A stretch of DNA of 64,000 nt from Flavobacterium daejeonense DSM 17708 (GCF_000425425.1 NZ_AUDK01000001.1:248001-312000), one strand, 5' to 3'. Counted from the stretch's first letter, positions 35,359 to 43,777 are shown. Notes: generated from the letters alone by a model not told the origin. Numbers and translations are program-made.

Positions 35359-36501
35359 CTAAAAAGCCGATTGATAAATCGCTACAGCATCTTCTACGGC
35401 AATTTCTCTAATATTATTTTTCAACAAACGTTGTACTTTTATGGCTCCTTCGGCCAATTGAGGAATCGATTCTTCTTTCACCCCTGCCTCACTCAAAGTA
35501 AGTGGTAATCCACAATCAGCAATTAATTGCTTCATAATTTTCACACCTTCCAAAGCCGTTTCTTTAGAAGTCGCTTTCTTTTCTGCTCCTAAAACCTCAG
35601 CGATACGCTCGTATTTACTCGCATCGGTTTCAATATTATATTCCATCACATAAGGTAACAACAAAGCATTTGATAATCCGTGCGGAATATGATATTCTAC
35701 TCCCAACGGATAAGACAAAGCGTGTACAGCAGCCGTATTTACAGGCCCCAGACACATACCGCCATACATACTTCCTAAGGCAACCTGCGCTCTGGCTTCT
35801 AAATCCGAACCATTATCACAGGCTCTTTTTAAATATTTAGCAATCAGTCGAACCCCTTCTAAAGCATACAAATCCACAAAAGGATGCGCAAATTTATTAG
35901 TATACGCTTCTAAACAATGCGTTAAAGCATCAATTCCGGTAGCAGCAGTGATACTTTTTGGCAAAGAAACTGTCAAAACCGGATCAATATAAGCCGCATC
36001 GGGCACTAAAAACGGACTAATAATCCCTACTTTTTCTCCTAATTCATTCACAAAAATAGCATTTGGCGAAACCTCACTTCCCGTTCCTGAAGTCGTTGGG
36101 ATACAAGCCACATAAATTTGTCTTTCCTTAAGATTTCCGATTCCTTTTATTTCGTCTAAAGTTTGCGTGTTTTTTAACTGAGCAGCCACTAATTTAGCCA
36201 CATCCAAAACACTTCCACCCCCAATTCCCACTACACTATCGGCATTAAAGGCAATGGCTTTTTCTAATGTTTTATTAAAATCATCAAATGTTGGCTCTCC
36301 TACAATTGATTCATCAATAACAATTTCAACTCCTTGTGATGTTAATGTATTTAAAAAAGGAACCAACGCATGACTAAGTTCAGTAATACTCAACAAAAAT
36401 AAACGTTTAAAACCTTTTTCTACAAAATCACCCACAAATCGCTGCATACTTCCCTCCCCGAAAACAACACGATTAGGATTTAAAATTACAATTTCTTTCA
36501 T
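35359..36501 (-). CDS. Iron-containing alcohol dehydrogenase
   Basis: A 380-residue group III NAD(P)-dependent alcohol dehydrogenase using an Fe2+ (or Zn2+) site. I start at the ATG at 36501 (MKEIVILNPNRVVFGEG); the 22 codons further upstream overlap the promoter and operator. Dinucleotide motif GIGGGSVLDVAKL (about 94-106), ALTHCLEAYTNKFAHP with metal His residues and VHALSYPLGVEYHIPHGLSNA with the distal metal ligands are intact. As first enzyme gene of the LacI operon it probably reduces or oxidises the aldehyde released by the neighbouring aldolase, as FucO does for lactaldehyde. Confidence 0.87.
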   Translation of the reverse strand: MKEIVILNPNRVVFGEGSMQRFVGDFVEKGFKRLFLLSITELSHALVPFLNTLTSQGVEIVIDESIVGEPTFDDFNKTLEKAIAFNADSVVGIGGGSVLDVAKLVAAQLKNTQTLDEIKGIGNLKERQIYVACIPTTSGTGSEVSPNAIFVNELGEKVGIISPFLVPDAAYIDPVLTVSLPKSITAATGIDALTHCLEAYTNKFAHPFVDLYALEGVRLIAKYLKRACDNGSDLEARAQVALGSMYGGMCLGPVNTAAVHALSYPLGVEYHIPHGLSNALLLPYVMEYNIETDASKYERIAEVLGAEKKATSKETALEGVKIMKQLIADCGLPLTLSEAGVKEESIPQLAEGAIKVQRLLKNNIREIAVEDAVAIYQSAF

Positions 36502-36564
36502 TCTTTCTCTTTTAACATAAAGCTCTATACAACAACTTTTTAACACTAAAAAACCTTTTAAATT

Positions 36565-36597
36565 CAAAAATGTAAACGTTTACATTTTTAAACCAAA
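36565..36597 (-). promoter_or_regulatory. Internal promoter of the alcohol dehydrogenase gene
   Basis: On the minus strand TTTG (36594-36597), 21 bases, CATTTTTG (36565-36572; one base off TAnnTTTG). The LacI-type operator lies inside the spacer, a typical place for steric repression. Confidence 0.6.
36571..36584. promoter_or_regulatory. LacI-family operator O2
   Basis: TGTAAACGTTTACA, a perfect 14-bp palindrome with the central CG typical of LacI-family sites, between lacI-like gene and alcohol dehydrogenase gene. Confidence 0.85.
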
Positions 36598-36602
36598 AAA
36601 AA

Positions 36603-37610
36603 CTACTCAATTCGAGTAGTCGATTTTCTGAGCATTAACTCCGTTTTCAAAATAACATTTTCTTTCTTTTTCCCTGGATTTGCAATCCTTTCATAAAGCA
36701 TCTCTGCTGCTTTTCTTCCCATATCAAATCCGGGCTGACGCACTGCTGTCAATGGCGGATTCAACGAAATAGACCAAGGCATATCATCAAAACCAATGAT
36801 AGAAATTTCTTCAGGAATTTTAATATTTTCAGCATGTATCGCTTCCAGCGCACCTAAAGTCAACAAGTTATTCCCAGAAAAAATAGCGGTTGGTCTTTCT
36901 TCCAATTCTAAAATTTTCTGAGCTATTTCAAATCCACTTTTATAATCGGTATTTCGGGCAAAAACCAAACTTTCATCAAAAGCAACACCATGTTTTTCCA
37001 AAGCTTTTTTATAACCCGACATACGTTCGATATAGGTTGGAATCTTAAAATTCCCCGAAATAAAAGCAATTCTTTTATGCCCCATATTCAATAAATGATC
37101 AATAGCATTGAAAGCCCCTAACTCATTATCTACTTTTACCACATCTACATCAATCTCTGTCAAACCTCTGTCAATACACACCACCGGAATATTCTTTTTA
37201 ACCAAATTCTCAATTCCCTTGTCTTTTCCGTGAATTGGTGCCACGATTAATCCGTCAATATTCTCCGATTGAAAAATATCCAAGTACAATTTTTCCTTTT
37301 TCTCATCCTGACCAAAATTCCCAATCATAACGGCAAAATTGTTCTGATAAGCATAATCTTCAACACCTCTTACCACATCAACAAAAAAGGGATTTTGAAT
37401 ATCGGGAATAATCAGTCCTAACAATTTTGTTTTACTGTTAGAACTTCTCAAACGTTGTGCAACACGGTTAGGTTTGAATTCTAAAGCCGCAATCGAAGCC
37501 TGAACTTTAAGCACAGTTTCACGACTTACCTTAGGATCATTATTGATAACCCTAGATACCGTGGCTATAGAAACCTTAGAATGTTCCGCTACTGCTTTTA
37601 GATTTGACAA
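36603..37610 (-). CDS. LacI family transcriptional regulator
   Basis: A 335-residue repressor. The N-terminal helix-turn-helix and hinge are clear (LKAVAEHSKVSIATVSRVIN, residues about 4-23, then FKPNRVAQRLR), followed by a periplasmic-binding-protein-like sensor domain (LLGLIIPDIQNPFFVDVVRGVEDYA onward, with IIGFDDMPWS near 270). It heads the operon and is flanked on both sides by identical TGTAAACGTTTACA operators, so it almost certainly represses itself and the downstream catabolic genes until its sugar-acid-like ligand binds. Confidence 0.93.
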   Translation of the reverse strand: MSNLKAVAEHSKVSIATVSRVINNDPKVSRETVLKVQASIAALEFKPNRVAQRLRSSNSKTKLLGLIIPDIQNPFFVDVVRGVEDYAYQNNFAVMIGNFGQDEKKEKLYLDIFQSENIDGLIVAPIHGKDKGIENLVKKNIPVVCIDRGLTEIDVDVVKVDNELGAFNAIDHLLNMGHKRIAFISGNFKIPTYIERMSGYKKALEKHGVAFDESLVFARNTDYKSGFEIAQKILELEERPTAIFSGNNLLTLGALEAIHAENIKIPEEISIIGFDDMPWSISLNPPLTAVRQPGFDMGRKAAEMLYERIANPGKKKENVILKTELMLRKSTTRIE

Positions 37611-37619
37611 TTTGATAAA

Positions 37620-37633
37620 TGTAAACGTTTACA
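37620..37633. promoter_or_regulatory. LacI-family operator O1
   Basis: TGTAAACGTTTACA, identical to O2, ending 9 bases before the regulator start and overlapping the expected transcription start. Confidence 0.85.
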
Positions 37634-37636
37634 TTA

Positions 37637-37668
37637 CAAATGTGGAAAAAATTTTTTAGAAAAACAAA
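37637..37668 (-). promoter_or_regulatory. Promoter of the LacI-controlled operon
   Basis: On the minus strand TTTG (37665-37668), 20 bases, CACATTTG (37637-37644, one base off TAnnTTTG), with operator O1 just downstream. Confidence 0.65.
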
Positions 37669-37717
37669 TTTTACTCACTTTTGTTTTTATTAAGATAAAT
37701 AAATTTTGAACACACAC

Positions 37718-38083
37718 TCAATCCTTCAATTCTGACTGGAGTTTTTTAGGCAAACTGGCAAAGACTAATTCGTAAGAACAATCAATCATTTCTTTCAATA
37801 AAAAATCCGAAACATCCTTGTTAATCGCAACCGTATTCCAATGTTTTTTATTCATGTGAAAACCCGGCTGCACCGCTTCAAACTGTAACCGCCACTCTTT
37901 AGCCTGATCAGGATCACATTTTAAATTCACCGACGGCTGCCCCAACTCCCATTGCTTTAAAGACGAAAGCGCAAACATCTTTTCGCCTACTTTAAAAACC
38001 AAAGTATCCTGATCGAAAGGAAAATGTTCCGTCACTCCCTTTTTGGAAAGACAATATTCGTAATATTCTTCTAAATTCATCAC
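37718..38083 (-). CDS. MmcQ/YjbR family protein
   Basis: A 121-residue small protein of the MmcQ/YjbR (CyaY-like fold) family, often described as DNA-binding but without an established role. Family patterns: VTEHFPFDQDTLVFKVGEKMFAL, then VNLKCDPDQA and GFHMNKKHWNTVAI. Its start overlaps the stop of the acetyltransferase gene by four bases (ATGA), so it is the last gene of a three-gene operon. Confidence 0.88.
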   Translation of the reverse strand: MMNLEEYYEYCLSKKGVTEHFPFDQDTLVFKVGEKMFALSSLKQWELGQPSVNLKCDPDQAKEWRLQFEAVQPGFHMNKKHWNTVAINKDVSDFLLKEMIDCSYELVFASLPKKLQSELKD

Positions 38084-38478
38084 ACAACTTTTTCCATTAA
38101 TTTTTCCGGATGAGCTAAAGGCTTAAATCCAAATTTTTCATATAAAAAATGCGCATCTGTCGTGGCTAATCGCCAAATTTTAATTTGCTGTAAAGCAGGT
38201 TCCTTCATCATAGCATCAATTAAAATCGAAGCATAACCTTTCCCTCGGTGCTTTTCATCGATAAAAACATCCATCAAATAAGCAAAAACTACATAATCGG
38301 TAATCACTCGTGCAAAACCAATTTGTTGCTCATTCAGATAAATCCCAAAACAAAAAGAATGTTCAATTGTTATTTGCACTTCCTCTATTGTACGACCTGC
38401 TGCCCAATAGATATCCTTCAAAAAATTTTGAATAAAAGCAACGTCTAATTTTTCTTTATCAGTAGAAATATTAATCAT
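38080..38478 (-). CDS. GNAT family N-acetyltransferase
   Basis: A 132-residue acetyl-CoA-dependent acetyltransferase. I use ATG at 38478, which overlaps the end of the upstream cyclase gene by eight bases (ATGATTAA); the 17 codons further upstream lie inside that gene. The acetyl-CoA loop DEKHRGKGYASILIDAMM (motif A, R/Q-x-x-G-x-G/A) sits at about 70-87, preceded by the beta-4 strand AYLMDVFID; the end FLYEKFGFKPL is also typical. Substrate unknown. Confidence 0.85.
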   Translation of the reverse strand: MINISTDKEKLDVAFIQNFLKDIYWAAGRTIEEVQITIEHSFCFGIYLNEQQIGFARVITDYVVFAYLMDVFIDEKHRGKGYASILIDAMMKEPALQQIKIWRLATTDAHFLYEKFGFKPLAHPEKLMEKVV

Positions 38479-39238
38479 ATTTATATAAAATGGGTTTACT
38501 GGGACTGGCATCATTTTCAAAAGAAGCAATTTGCAAATTCAATAAATAATTGCCGTCCGGAACTTCATCCGACACATAAATCATTTCGGTAATCGTAGCA
38601 TTCCGTCGGGCATCCGTATTCAAATTATTCACATCTTTCACATTCCAAAATGCCTTATGGGCTAATAATTTCCCGTCATCCTGTTCTTTATCTACACTGG
38701 GTAAATCAATTAAAAGATGCTGAATTCCGCTTTCGCGAATAAAAATAGCTGCTTCTTCAGACAAATAAGGCGGATTCGTATTCGAATAATTTTGATGCTT
38801 TTTATGTTCGGGGTTTGGTAAAGTTCGAATGATTAAAGCTTCTTTTGGCTCGCCCAATTTTAATGTCACATCGAGTGCAGTCGCTATATTTTCTAAACTA
38901 ATCACTAAATCTTCTCCCTGAATTTCTGGTTCAACCGAAATCAATTCAGCCACAAAGAAAAATTGTTTCAAACATTGATTGATACTATAAAAATCTTTGG
39001 TAATATGCCCCACACATTCCGTATGCGTGCCATGAGCATGCGGATTAAAAACAATGGTATTAAAATTAGTCGAAGCACCAGCTTTCACACTTCCTGTCCA
39101 GTATCCAAAAACAACAGGTTTTATTTCCGGTTTACTCAAATACCAGGCAATCGGATTCGCATCCGTATTCGTTAACGGAATGGAAATATCAATGGGTTTT
39201 GATAAATCGACTTCGAAATTATTGATTCTTGCTAACAT
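38471..39238 (-). CDS. Cyclase family (kynurenine formamidase-like) hydrolase
   Basis: A 255-residue metal-dependent hydrolase of the cyclase/KynB family (PF04199 type). The metal motif HAHGTHTECVGH lies at about 67-78 and the second metal region is near LLIDLPSVDKEQDDGKLLAHKAF (the D...H pair, about 177-199). No signal peptide. It leads a three-gene operon with a GNAT acetyltransferase and a YjbR protein. No other tryptophan-degradation gene is nearby, so kynurenine formamidase is only one option. Confidence 0.85.
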   Translation of the reverse strand: MLARINNFEVDLSKPIDISIPLTNTDANPIAWYLSKPEIKPVVFGYWTGSVKAGASTNFNTIVFNPHAHGTHTECVGHITKDFYSINQCLKQFFFVAELISVEPEIQGEDLVISLENIATALDVTLKLGEPKEALIIRTLPNPEHKKHQNYSNTNPPYLSEEAAIFIRESGIQHLLIDLPSVDKEQDDGKLLAHKAFWNVKDVNNLNTDARRNATITEMIYVSDEVPDGNYLLNLQIASFENDASPSKPILYKYD

Positions 39239-39254
39239 ATTTCACTATTTTTTT

Positions 39255-39326
39255 ACCGCAAAGAACTCTATAAAAAAACAAAAAAAGCTTTGTGAACCTT
39301 GCGAAAACCTTTGTGACCTTTGCGTT
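39255..39326. repeat. Intergenic repeat, CTTTGCG family
   Basis: ACCGCAAAG at 39255-39263 and CTTTGCGT at 39319-39326 bracket a run of TTTGTGA/CCTTGCGAAA-like phrases between divergent neighbours. The same vocabulary (CACAAAG, CTTTGCGTTTCTTTGCG) fills 41134-41230. Confidence 0.6.
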
Positions 39327-39333
39327 TAAACTT

Positions 39334-40488
39334 TTATCCCAAATTTAAGTAAAACAAATCACTTGCAATCCCATCCGTCAAGAACTTTCCTTTTACAGTG
39401 GGTTTCAAAATGTTATTTTCAATAAAAAGCAAATTATTATTCAGGAATTTCCGGGATTGTTTTAGTAAATAACCCAAATAATCTTGTCCAAATTCATTCT
39501 GAATTCTGTCTAATGAAACGCCCCAAATGGTTCGCAATCCCGTCATAACATATTCGTTGTAACGATCTTCAATAGTTAACTTTTCGGTTTCACTTGGCAA
39601 CTGATTTTCCTGAATGGACTTAATATAAAGCGAATTATTCGCAATATTCCAACTTCTGGAAATTCCATCATAACTGTGTGCCGAAGGTCCAATTCCGATG
39701 TATTTTTTACCCAGCCAATAAGCTGAATTATTTTTTGAAAAGAAATCCGGTTTTCCAAAATTGGACAACTCATAATGTACAAAGCCGTTCTTTTCGAGCA
39801 TTTCGACCAAAATCATAAAATGTTCCGAAGCTACTTCGTCTTTAGGTTCTGCAATTTTACCTTTTTGAATCAGTTTATTCAAAGCCGTTTTAGGTTCTAC
39901 AGTCAAAGCATAACTGGAAATATGCGGAATATTAAAACGCAAAGCCGTTTCAATATTTTGCAACCATTTTTCGTTACTCATTCCCGGAATACCATAAATC
40001 AAATCCAGAGAAATATTATCGAAATATTGCGTAGCCAACTCCAAACATTTTTTAGCTTCCACCGAATTATGCGCCCGATTCATCATTTGCAAATCGTCTT
40101 CAAAAAAAGACTGAATCCCAATAGACAAGCGATTAATCCCAATTTGTTTTAACGCAATTAAATATTCTTCGGATAAATCATCCGGGTTGGCTTCCATGGT
40201 AATTTCGGGATTTTCAACAACTTTATAATGCTCATAAATAGCATCAATCAACAATCTCAACTCTAAAATTTGCAATCTACTTGGTGTTCCTCCTCCAAAA
40301 TAAATGGTTTCAACAAGCTCATCTTTGTCACTTCGAGCGCAGTCGAGAAGCTCACTTTTGCGCATGACAATTTCTTTAGCTAAAGCCAAAACCATTTCAT
40401 CTGCCTTTTTCATCGAAGTTGAAAAGTGAAAATCGCAGTAATAACAAGCCTGCTTGCAAAACGGTATGTGTATGTAGATCCCGGACAT
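39334..40488 (-). CDS. hemW: Radical SAM heme chaperone HemW
   Basis: A 384-residue radical SAM protein related to oxygen-independent coproporphyrinogen III oxidase, now understood as a heme chaperone. The cluster-binding cysteines are C11, C15 and C18 (CKQACYYC), with a further Phe after the last Cys as in HemW; YFGGGTPS (about 63-70), EANPDDLSEEYL and NRLSIGIQSFF follow in the right order, and the C-terminal HemN domain is complete. Residues 47-55 (LLDCARSDK) are encoded by a palindromic repeat that also occurs between genes, giving a longer loop than usual before YFGGGTPS. The reading frame is intact. Confidence 0.92.
   Translation of the reverse strand: MSGIYIHIPFCKQACYYCDFHFSTSMKKADEMVLALAKEIVMRKSELLDCARSDKDELVETIYFGGGTPSRLQILELRLLIDAIYEHYKVVENPEITMEANPDDLSEEYLIALKQIGINRLSIGIQSFFEDDLQMMNRAHNSVEAKKCLELATQYFDNISLDLIYGIPGMSNEKWLQNIETALRFNIPHISSYALTVEPKTALNKLIQKGKIAEPKDEVASEHFMILVEMLEKNGFVHYELSNFGKPDFFSKNNSAYWLGKKYIGIGPSAHSYDGISRSWNIANNSLYIKSIQENQLPSETEKLTIEDRYNEYVMTGLRTIWGVSLDRIQNEFGQDYLGYLLKQSRKFLNNNLLFIENNILKPTVKGKFLTDGIASDLFYLNLG
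40327..40350. repeat. REP-like palindrome inside hemW
   Basis: A 24-bp copy beginning GTCACTTCGAG and ending TCGAGAAG, sharing the 11-mer GTCACTTCGAG with the intergenic element at 18688. Its length, a multiple of three, preserves the frame. Confidence 0.65.
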
Positions 40489-40573
40489 TTTTTAAATTTG
40501 AAAAATTAATTAATGTGAAAATTTAAAAATTATTATCAACTGCCCCTAATTAATAAATTGGTTCATTTTCAAA

Positions 40574-41125
40574 TTATCCAATTTTATCTTGATTTTGTTT
40601 CACAAAAGCATCCCAACCCGAATAACTTTTTCCGGCCACGACTTTTCCGGAATTGAAAAAATGACAGACCGCAGCTGCCAATCCATCCGTCGAATCGAGA
40701 TTTTTAGGCAATGCTGCCAAACCTAAAAGCTGTTGCAACATTTTAGCGACCTGTTCCTTGCTGGCATTTCCGTTTCCGGTAATAGCCATTTTGATTTTCT
40801 TAGGTTCGTATTCCGTAATTGGAATTCCTCTCGAAAGTCCAGCCGCCATAGCAACTCCCTGGGCTCTTCCTAACTTCAGCATCGATTGTACGTTTTTTCC
40901 AAAAAAAGGCGCTTCAATGGCAATTTCGTCCGGGCAATGCGTATCAATCAATTCGATGGTACGCTCAAAAATGATTTTTAGTTTTTGATAATGATTATCA
41001 TATTTAGACAATTGCAGTTCGTTCAGTTGTACAAACTCCATTTTTTTATTGATAACACGTATCAAACCAAAACCCATAATCGTGGTTCCGGGGTCAATTC
41101 CTAATATGATGCGTTCGTTTGCCAT
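40574..41125 (-). CDS. ruvC: Holliday junction endodeoxyribonuclease RuvC
   Basis: A 183-residue dimeric resolvase cutting Holliday junctions with RuvAB. I choose ATG at 41125 because [15 protein letters not shown] starts right at the RNase-H-like fold; 56 upstream in-frame codons come from an intergenic repeat. Catalytic acids are in place: D11 in GIDPGTT, E in [11 protein letters not shown], and the D pair in [14 protein letters not shown]. Lies downstream of a repeat region and divergent from the flippase-like gene. Confidence 0.95.
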   Translation of the reverse strand: MANERIILGIDPGTTIMGFGLIRVINKKMEFVQLNELQLSKYDNHYQKLKIIFERTIELIDTHCPDEIAIEAPFFGKNVQSMLKLGRAQGVAMAAGLSRGIPITEYEPKKIKMAITGNGNASKEQVAKMLQQLLGLAALPKNLDSTDGLAAAVCHFFNSGKVVAGKSYSGWDAFVKQNQDKIG

Positions 41126-41133
41126 TTTTAGTC

Positions 41134-41230
41134 CCACAAAGTTGCACAAAGTTAGCACAGAGACACACAAAGCTTTTAAAAATTTAAAATTCTTTGCGAA
41201 ACTCTGTGAGTCTTTGCGTTTCTTTGCGTA
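41134..41230. repeat. Intergenic repeat, CTTTGCG family (second copy)
   Basis: Repeated CACAAAG and CTTTGCG units on both sides of a short AT-rich centre (CACAAAGTTGCACAAAG ... TCTTTGCGTTTCTTTGCG), forming an imperfect long inverted repeat between ruvC and the flippase-like gene. Confidence 0.6.
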
Positions 41231-41243
41231 ATAGTTCTTCGTT

Positions 41244-42191
41244 ATGATTTCAATACCACACAAAACTAAGCAATTCCTAGTACTTCTAATCAAAATTTTG
41301 ATTGTTGGCGGCGCATTCTGGTTTATTTATAACCAATTGGCAAATAACGATAAACTCGACTGGCAAAAATTCATCGCATTATTCCGGAAAAATCAATCCG
41401 TTAGCGGAATCACTTTTATCTTATTATTGAGTGTTTTAAATCGTTATTTTGAAATTTTGAAATGGCAAAATTTAGCCCAACACATTCATAAAATCAGCGT
41501 GGGCGAATCGACCAAACAGGTTTTAGCAGCCTTAACAGCCGGATTATTCACCCCAAACGGCGTGGGAGAATATGCCGGAAAAGCATTGTTTTTTAAAAAA
41601 TCGGAAGCTAAAAAAGTAGTTTTTCTAAACCTGATTTGTAACGGAATCCAAATGGTTTTAACGGTTATTTTCGGGATTTTTGGGTTGCTGTATTTCAATT
41701 CTCTTTTCAATGTAATTACTCCCAAAACGGTTTTAATACTTTTTGGAATTTTAATCGCTTTTATTCTTTTTCTTTTTTCAATAAAAAAATTCGCCATCAA
41801 AGGCTATTCGATAGAAAAACTGATTCATAAAATTAACGAAATCCCAAAATCGATTCATCAAAAAAATATTCTTTTAGGCATTTGCCGATATCTGGTTTTT
41901 TCGCATCAATATTATTTTTTATTCTTAGCTTTTGATGTCGATTTACCTTATTTAACATTAATTGCAACTATTGCCAGCGTTTATTTTTTAGCTTCTTCCT
42001 TACCTACTTTTCAGTTTTTAGATTTTGCGGTAAAAGGCGGCGTAGCCATTTATTTCTTTGGAATTCTTGGCGTGAACGAATGGATTGTCGTGTTTATTTC
42101 TGCGCTAATGTGGTTTCTTAACGTAGTGCTTCCGGTTGTCATTGGAAGTTATTATGTGTTGAATTTCAAAACCAAAACCGTTATTGCCTGA
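41244..42191 (+). CDS. Flippase-like / lysylphosphatidylglycerol synthase TM-region family protein
   Basis: A 315-residue integral membrane protein of the UPF0104 (AglD/MprF transmembrane) type with about seven to eight helices. Landmarks: [12 protein letters not shown] before helix 2, [14 protein letters not shown], and the core [21 protein letters not shown] in which the polar GEY motif is conserved in the family. Its stop overlaps the start of the following GT2 glycosyltransferase gene by one base, so the pair is translationally coupled and may build or move a polyprenyl- or lipid-linked glycan. No catalytic soluble domain is fused. Confidence 0.8.
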   Translation: MISIPHKTKQFLVLLIKILIVGGAFWFIYNQLANNDKLDWQKFIALFRKNQSVSGITFILLLSVLNRYFEILKWQNLAQHIHKISVGESTKQVLAALTAGLFTPNGVGEYAGKALFFKKSEAKKVVFLNLICNGIQMVLTVIFGIFGLLYFNSLFNVITPKTVLILFGILIAFILFLFSIKKFAIKGYSIEKLIHKINEIPKSIHQKNILLGICRYLVFSHQYYFLFLAFDVDLPYLTLIATIASVYFLASSLPTFQFLDFAVKGGVAIYFFGILGVNEWIVVFISALMWFLNVVLPVVIGSYYVLNFKTKTVIA

Positions 42192-43297
42192 TGTTTGCGG
42201 TTACCGTCATATTATTCACTTATTTTGCAACCATTCTGCTTTTAATTCATGGTTTTTCAAAAATAAAAACCTTTGACAACTTAGACTTAAAACCAAAAAC
42301 CACTTTCAGTATTATTGTTCCTTTTCGAAATGAAGCCGAAAATTTACCCATTCTTCTGAAAAGTCTTTCTCAATTAAATTACCCAAAGGATTTATTCGAA
42401 GTAATTTTAGTCGACGATCAATCAACAGATGAATTCCAAATTCTGAATTTCGAATTTCAAATTTCAGTTATAAACAACATCAGAAAATCAAATTCCCCAA
42501 AAAAAGACGCGATAACCACCGCCATTAAACACATCCAAAACAATTGGATTATCACCACCGACGCGGATTGCGTCGTACCTGAAAACTGGCTTTTAAGTTT
42601 AGATAATTATATTCAAAATCAAAAACCAGAAATGATTGCCGGAGCCGTAAAATATCCAGGAGATCATTCTTTTTTACACCGCTTTCAACAACTGGATTTA
42701 AGCAGTCTACAGGGCACAACTATAGGCAGTTTCGGTTTAAGCAAAGGTTTTATGTGCAACGGTGCGAATTTGGCTTATACCAAGTTACTTTTCGAAAAAT
42801 TAAACGGTTTTGAAGGCAACAATAAAATTGCCAGTGGCGACGATGTTTTCCTTTTGCAAAAAGCAATAAACTCCCCAAATTTTGGCACTGAAAAAGTACA
42901 TTATTTAAAATCCGAAAACAATATTGTAACCACAAAACCGCTGAACAACTGGGAAGATTTATTTTATCAAAGAGTGCGCTGGGCTTCTAAAACCACTTCG
43001 TATCAAAGTAATTTTGGAAAAGCTTTGGGATTAATTGTTTTTGGCGGAAATATCAGTTTATGGTTTGTGCTTTGGAATTTCTGTTTTGGAAGTGGGAATC
43101 GGTATCTTTTATCGTTTTTGCTCCTGACAAAACTAAGTGTCGATTTTTTATTGATTTACAAAACGAATGTGTTTTTAAAAAACAAAACACAATCCTATTT
43201 AGCAGCAAGTATATTGTATCCGTTTTTCAGCATTAGCGTGGCTTTGTATGCTTTAGTTGGAAAATACGAATGGAAAGGAAGAAAATTTCAGACTTAA
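42191..43297 (+). CDS. Family 2 glycosyltransferase, membrane anchored
   Basis: A 368-residue processive-type GT2: an N-terminal membrane helix (about 2-20), then the GT-A domain with VPFRNEAENLPILL (about 39-52), VDDQSTD (about 75-81), TDADCVVPENW (DxD, about 117-127), SGDDVFLLQKA (catalytic base region) and QRVRWASK (Q-x-x-R-W), followed by two or three C-terminal transmembrane helices. Likely transfers a sugar from a nucleotide sugar to a lipid acceptor or growing chain. Coupled to the flippase-like gene upstream; acceptor unknown. Confidence 0.88.
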   Translation: MFAVTVILFTYFATILLLIHGFSKIKTFDNLDLKPKTTFSIIVPFRNEAENLPILLKSLSQLNYPKDLFEVILVDDQSTDEFQILNFEFQISVINNIRKSNSPKKDAITTAIKHIQNNWIITTDADCVVPENWLLSLDNYIQNQKPEMIAGAVKYPGDHSFLHRFQQLDLSSLQGTTIGSFGLSKGFMCNGANLAYTKLLFEKLNGFEGNNKIASGDDVFLLQKAINSPNFGTEKVHYLKSENNIVTTKPLNNWEDLFYQRVRWASKTTSYQSNFGKALGLIVFGGNISLWFVLWNFCFGSGNRYLLSFLLLTKLSVDFLLIYKTNVFLKNKTQSYLAASILYPFFSISVALYALVGKYEWKGRKFQT

Positions 43298-43300
43298 AAA

Positions 43301-43777
43301 CTACTCCACTTTGATAATTACCGGAAGAATAAATTGGGTTTTTACCGGGATTCCTTGTTTGATTGCCGGATTCACTTTTGGAAAATTAACCAGTCTTGCG
43401 TGCAGAATACTGTCAATTTTTATGGTGTCGTAAGCTGTGGAATCTTTAGGAAACTGAGGTTCAAACTGCATTCGGGAATCCGGAAAAACAGTCACTTTTA
43501 CTTCAATGGTATCCAATTCAGGATACAAAACTGAAAGCGTATCCACCTCTAATTTGTCTTGAATCAACTGCGTCAAGTATTCAAAAAAACATTGTTGGCG
43601 TTGTATTTTTTCAGTCAGCTTGTCGCAGTCTGTAAACGAAGGATACTCATCTACCTCTTTCCAATTAATAGCTTTAAGTTCTTTTTGCAATAATTCTTTT
43701 TCAGAAGGCACTTGCTTCTCAAAATACTGACAAGAAGTAAAAAAACCTAAAATTAAAAAAAAGTAATACTGCTTCAA
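43301..43777 (-). CDS. Small lipoprotein with a TonB-CTD-like C-terminus
   Basis: A predicted lipoprotein of about 158 residues. I place the start at the TTG at 43777 because it opens a clean lipoprotein signal (MKQYYFFLILGFFTSC); an alternative TTG lies 14 codons earlier at 43819 but overlaps what looks like a TATTTTTA promoter box. The middle (about 20-70) is charged and helical; the C-terminal part (VKVTVFPDSRM...FPKVNPAIKQGIPVKTQFILPVIIKVE, here in pieces) resembles the last half of a TonB C-terminal domain as in the genes at 12524 and 57120. It converges on the GT2 gene with only three bases between stops. Confidence 0.6.
   Translation of the reverse strand: MKQYYFFLILGFFTSCQYFEKQVPSEKELLQKELKAINWKEVDEYPSFTDCDKLTEKIQRQQCFFEYLTQLIQDKLEVDTLSVLYPELDTIEVKVTVFPDSRMQFEPQFPKDSTAYDTIKIDSILHARLVNFPKVNPAIKQGIPVKTQFILPVIIKVE

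Noticed and set aside
39054..39329. 91-codon frame on the + strand ending in a Cys/Leu/Lys-rich peptide
   Set aside because: It overlaps the cyclase gene antisense and runs into the CTTTGCG intergenic repeat; no start signal and no protein-like composition.
41126..41293. 56-codon N-terminal extension of ruvC
   Set aside because: Translated from an intergenic repeat and overlapping the divergent flippase gene start; RuvC starts at the GIDPGTT domain.
42430..42475. AATTCCAAATTCTGAATTT-like repeat phrase inside the GT2 gene, similar to the repeat at 60480
   Set aside because: The encoded residues fall in a variable loop where GT2 enzymes normally have a similar hydrophobic strand, so chance low complexity is as likely as an insertion.
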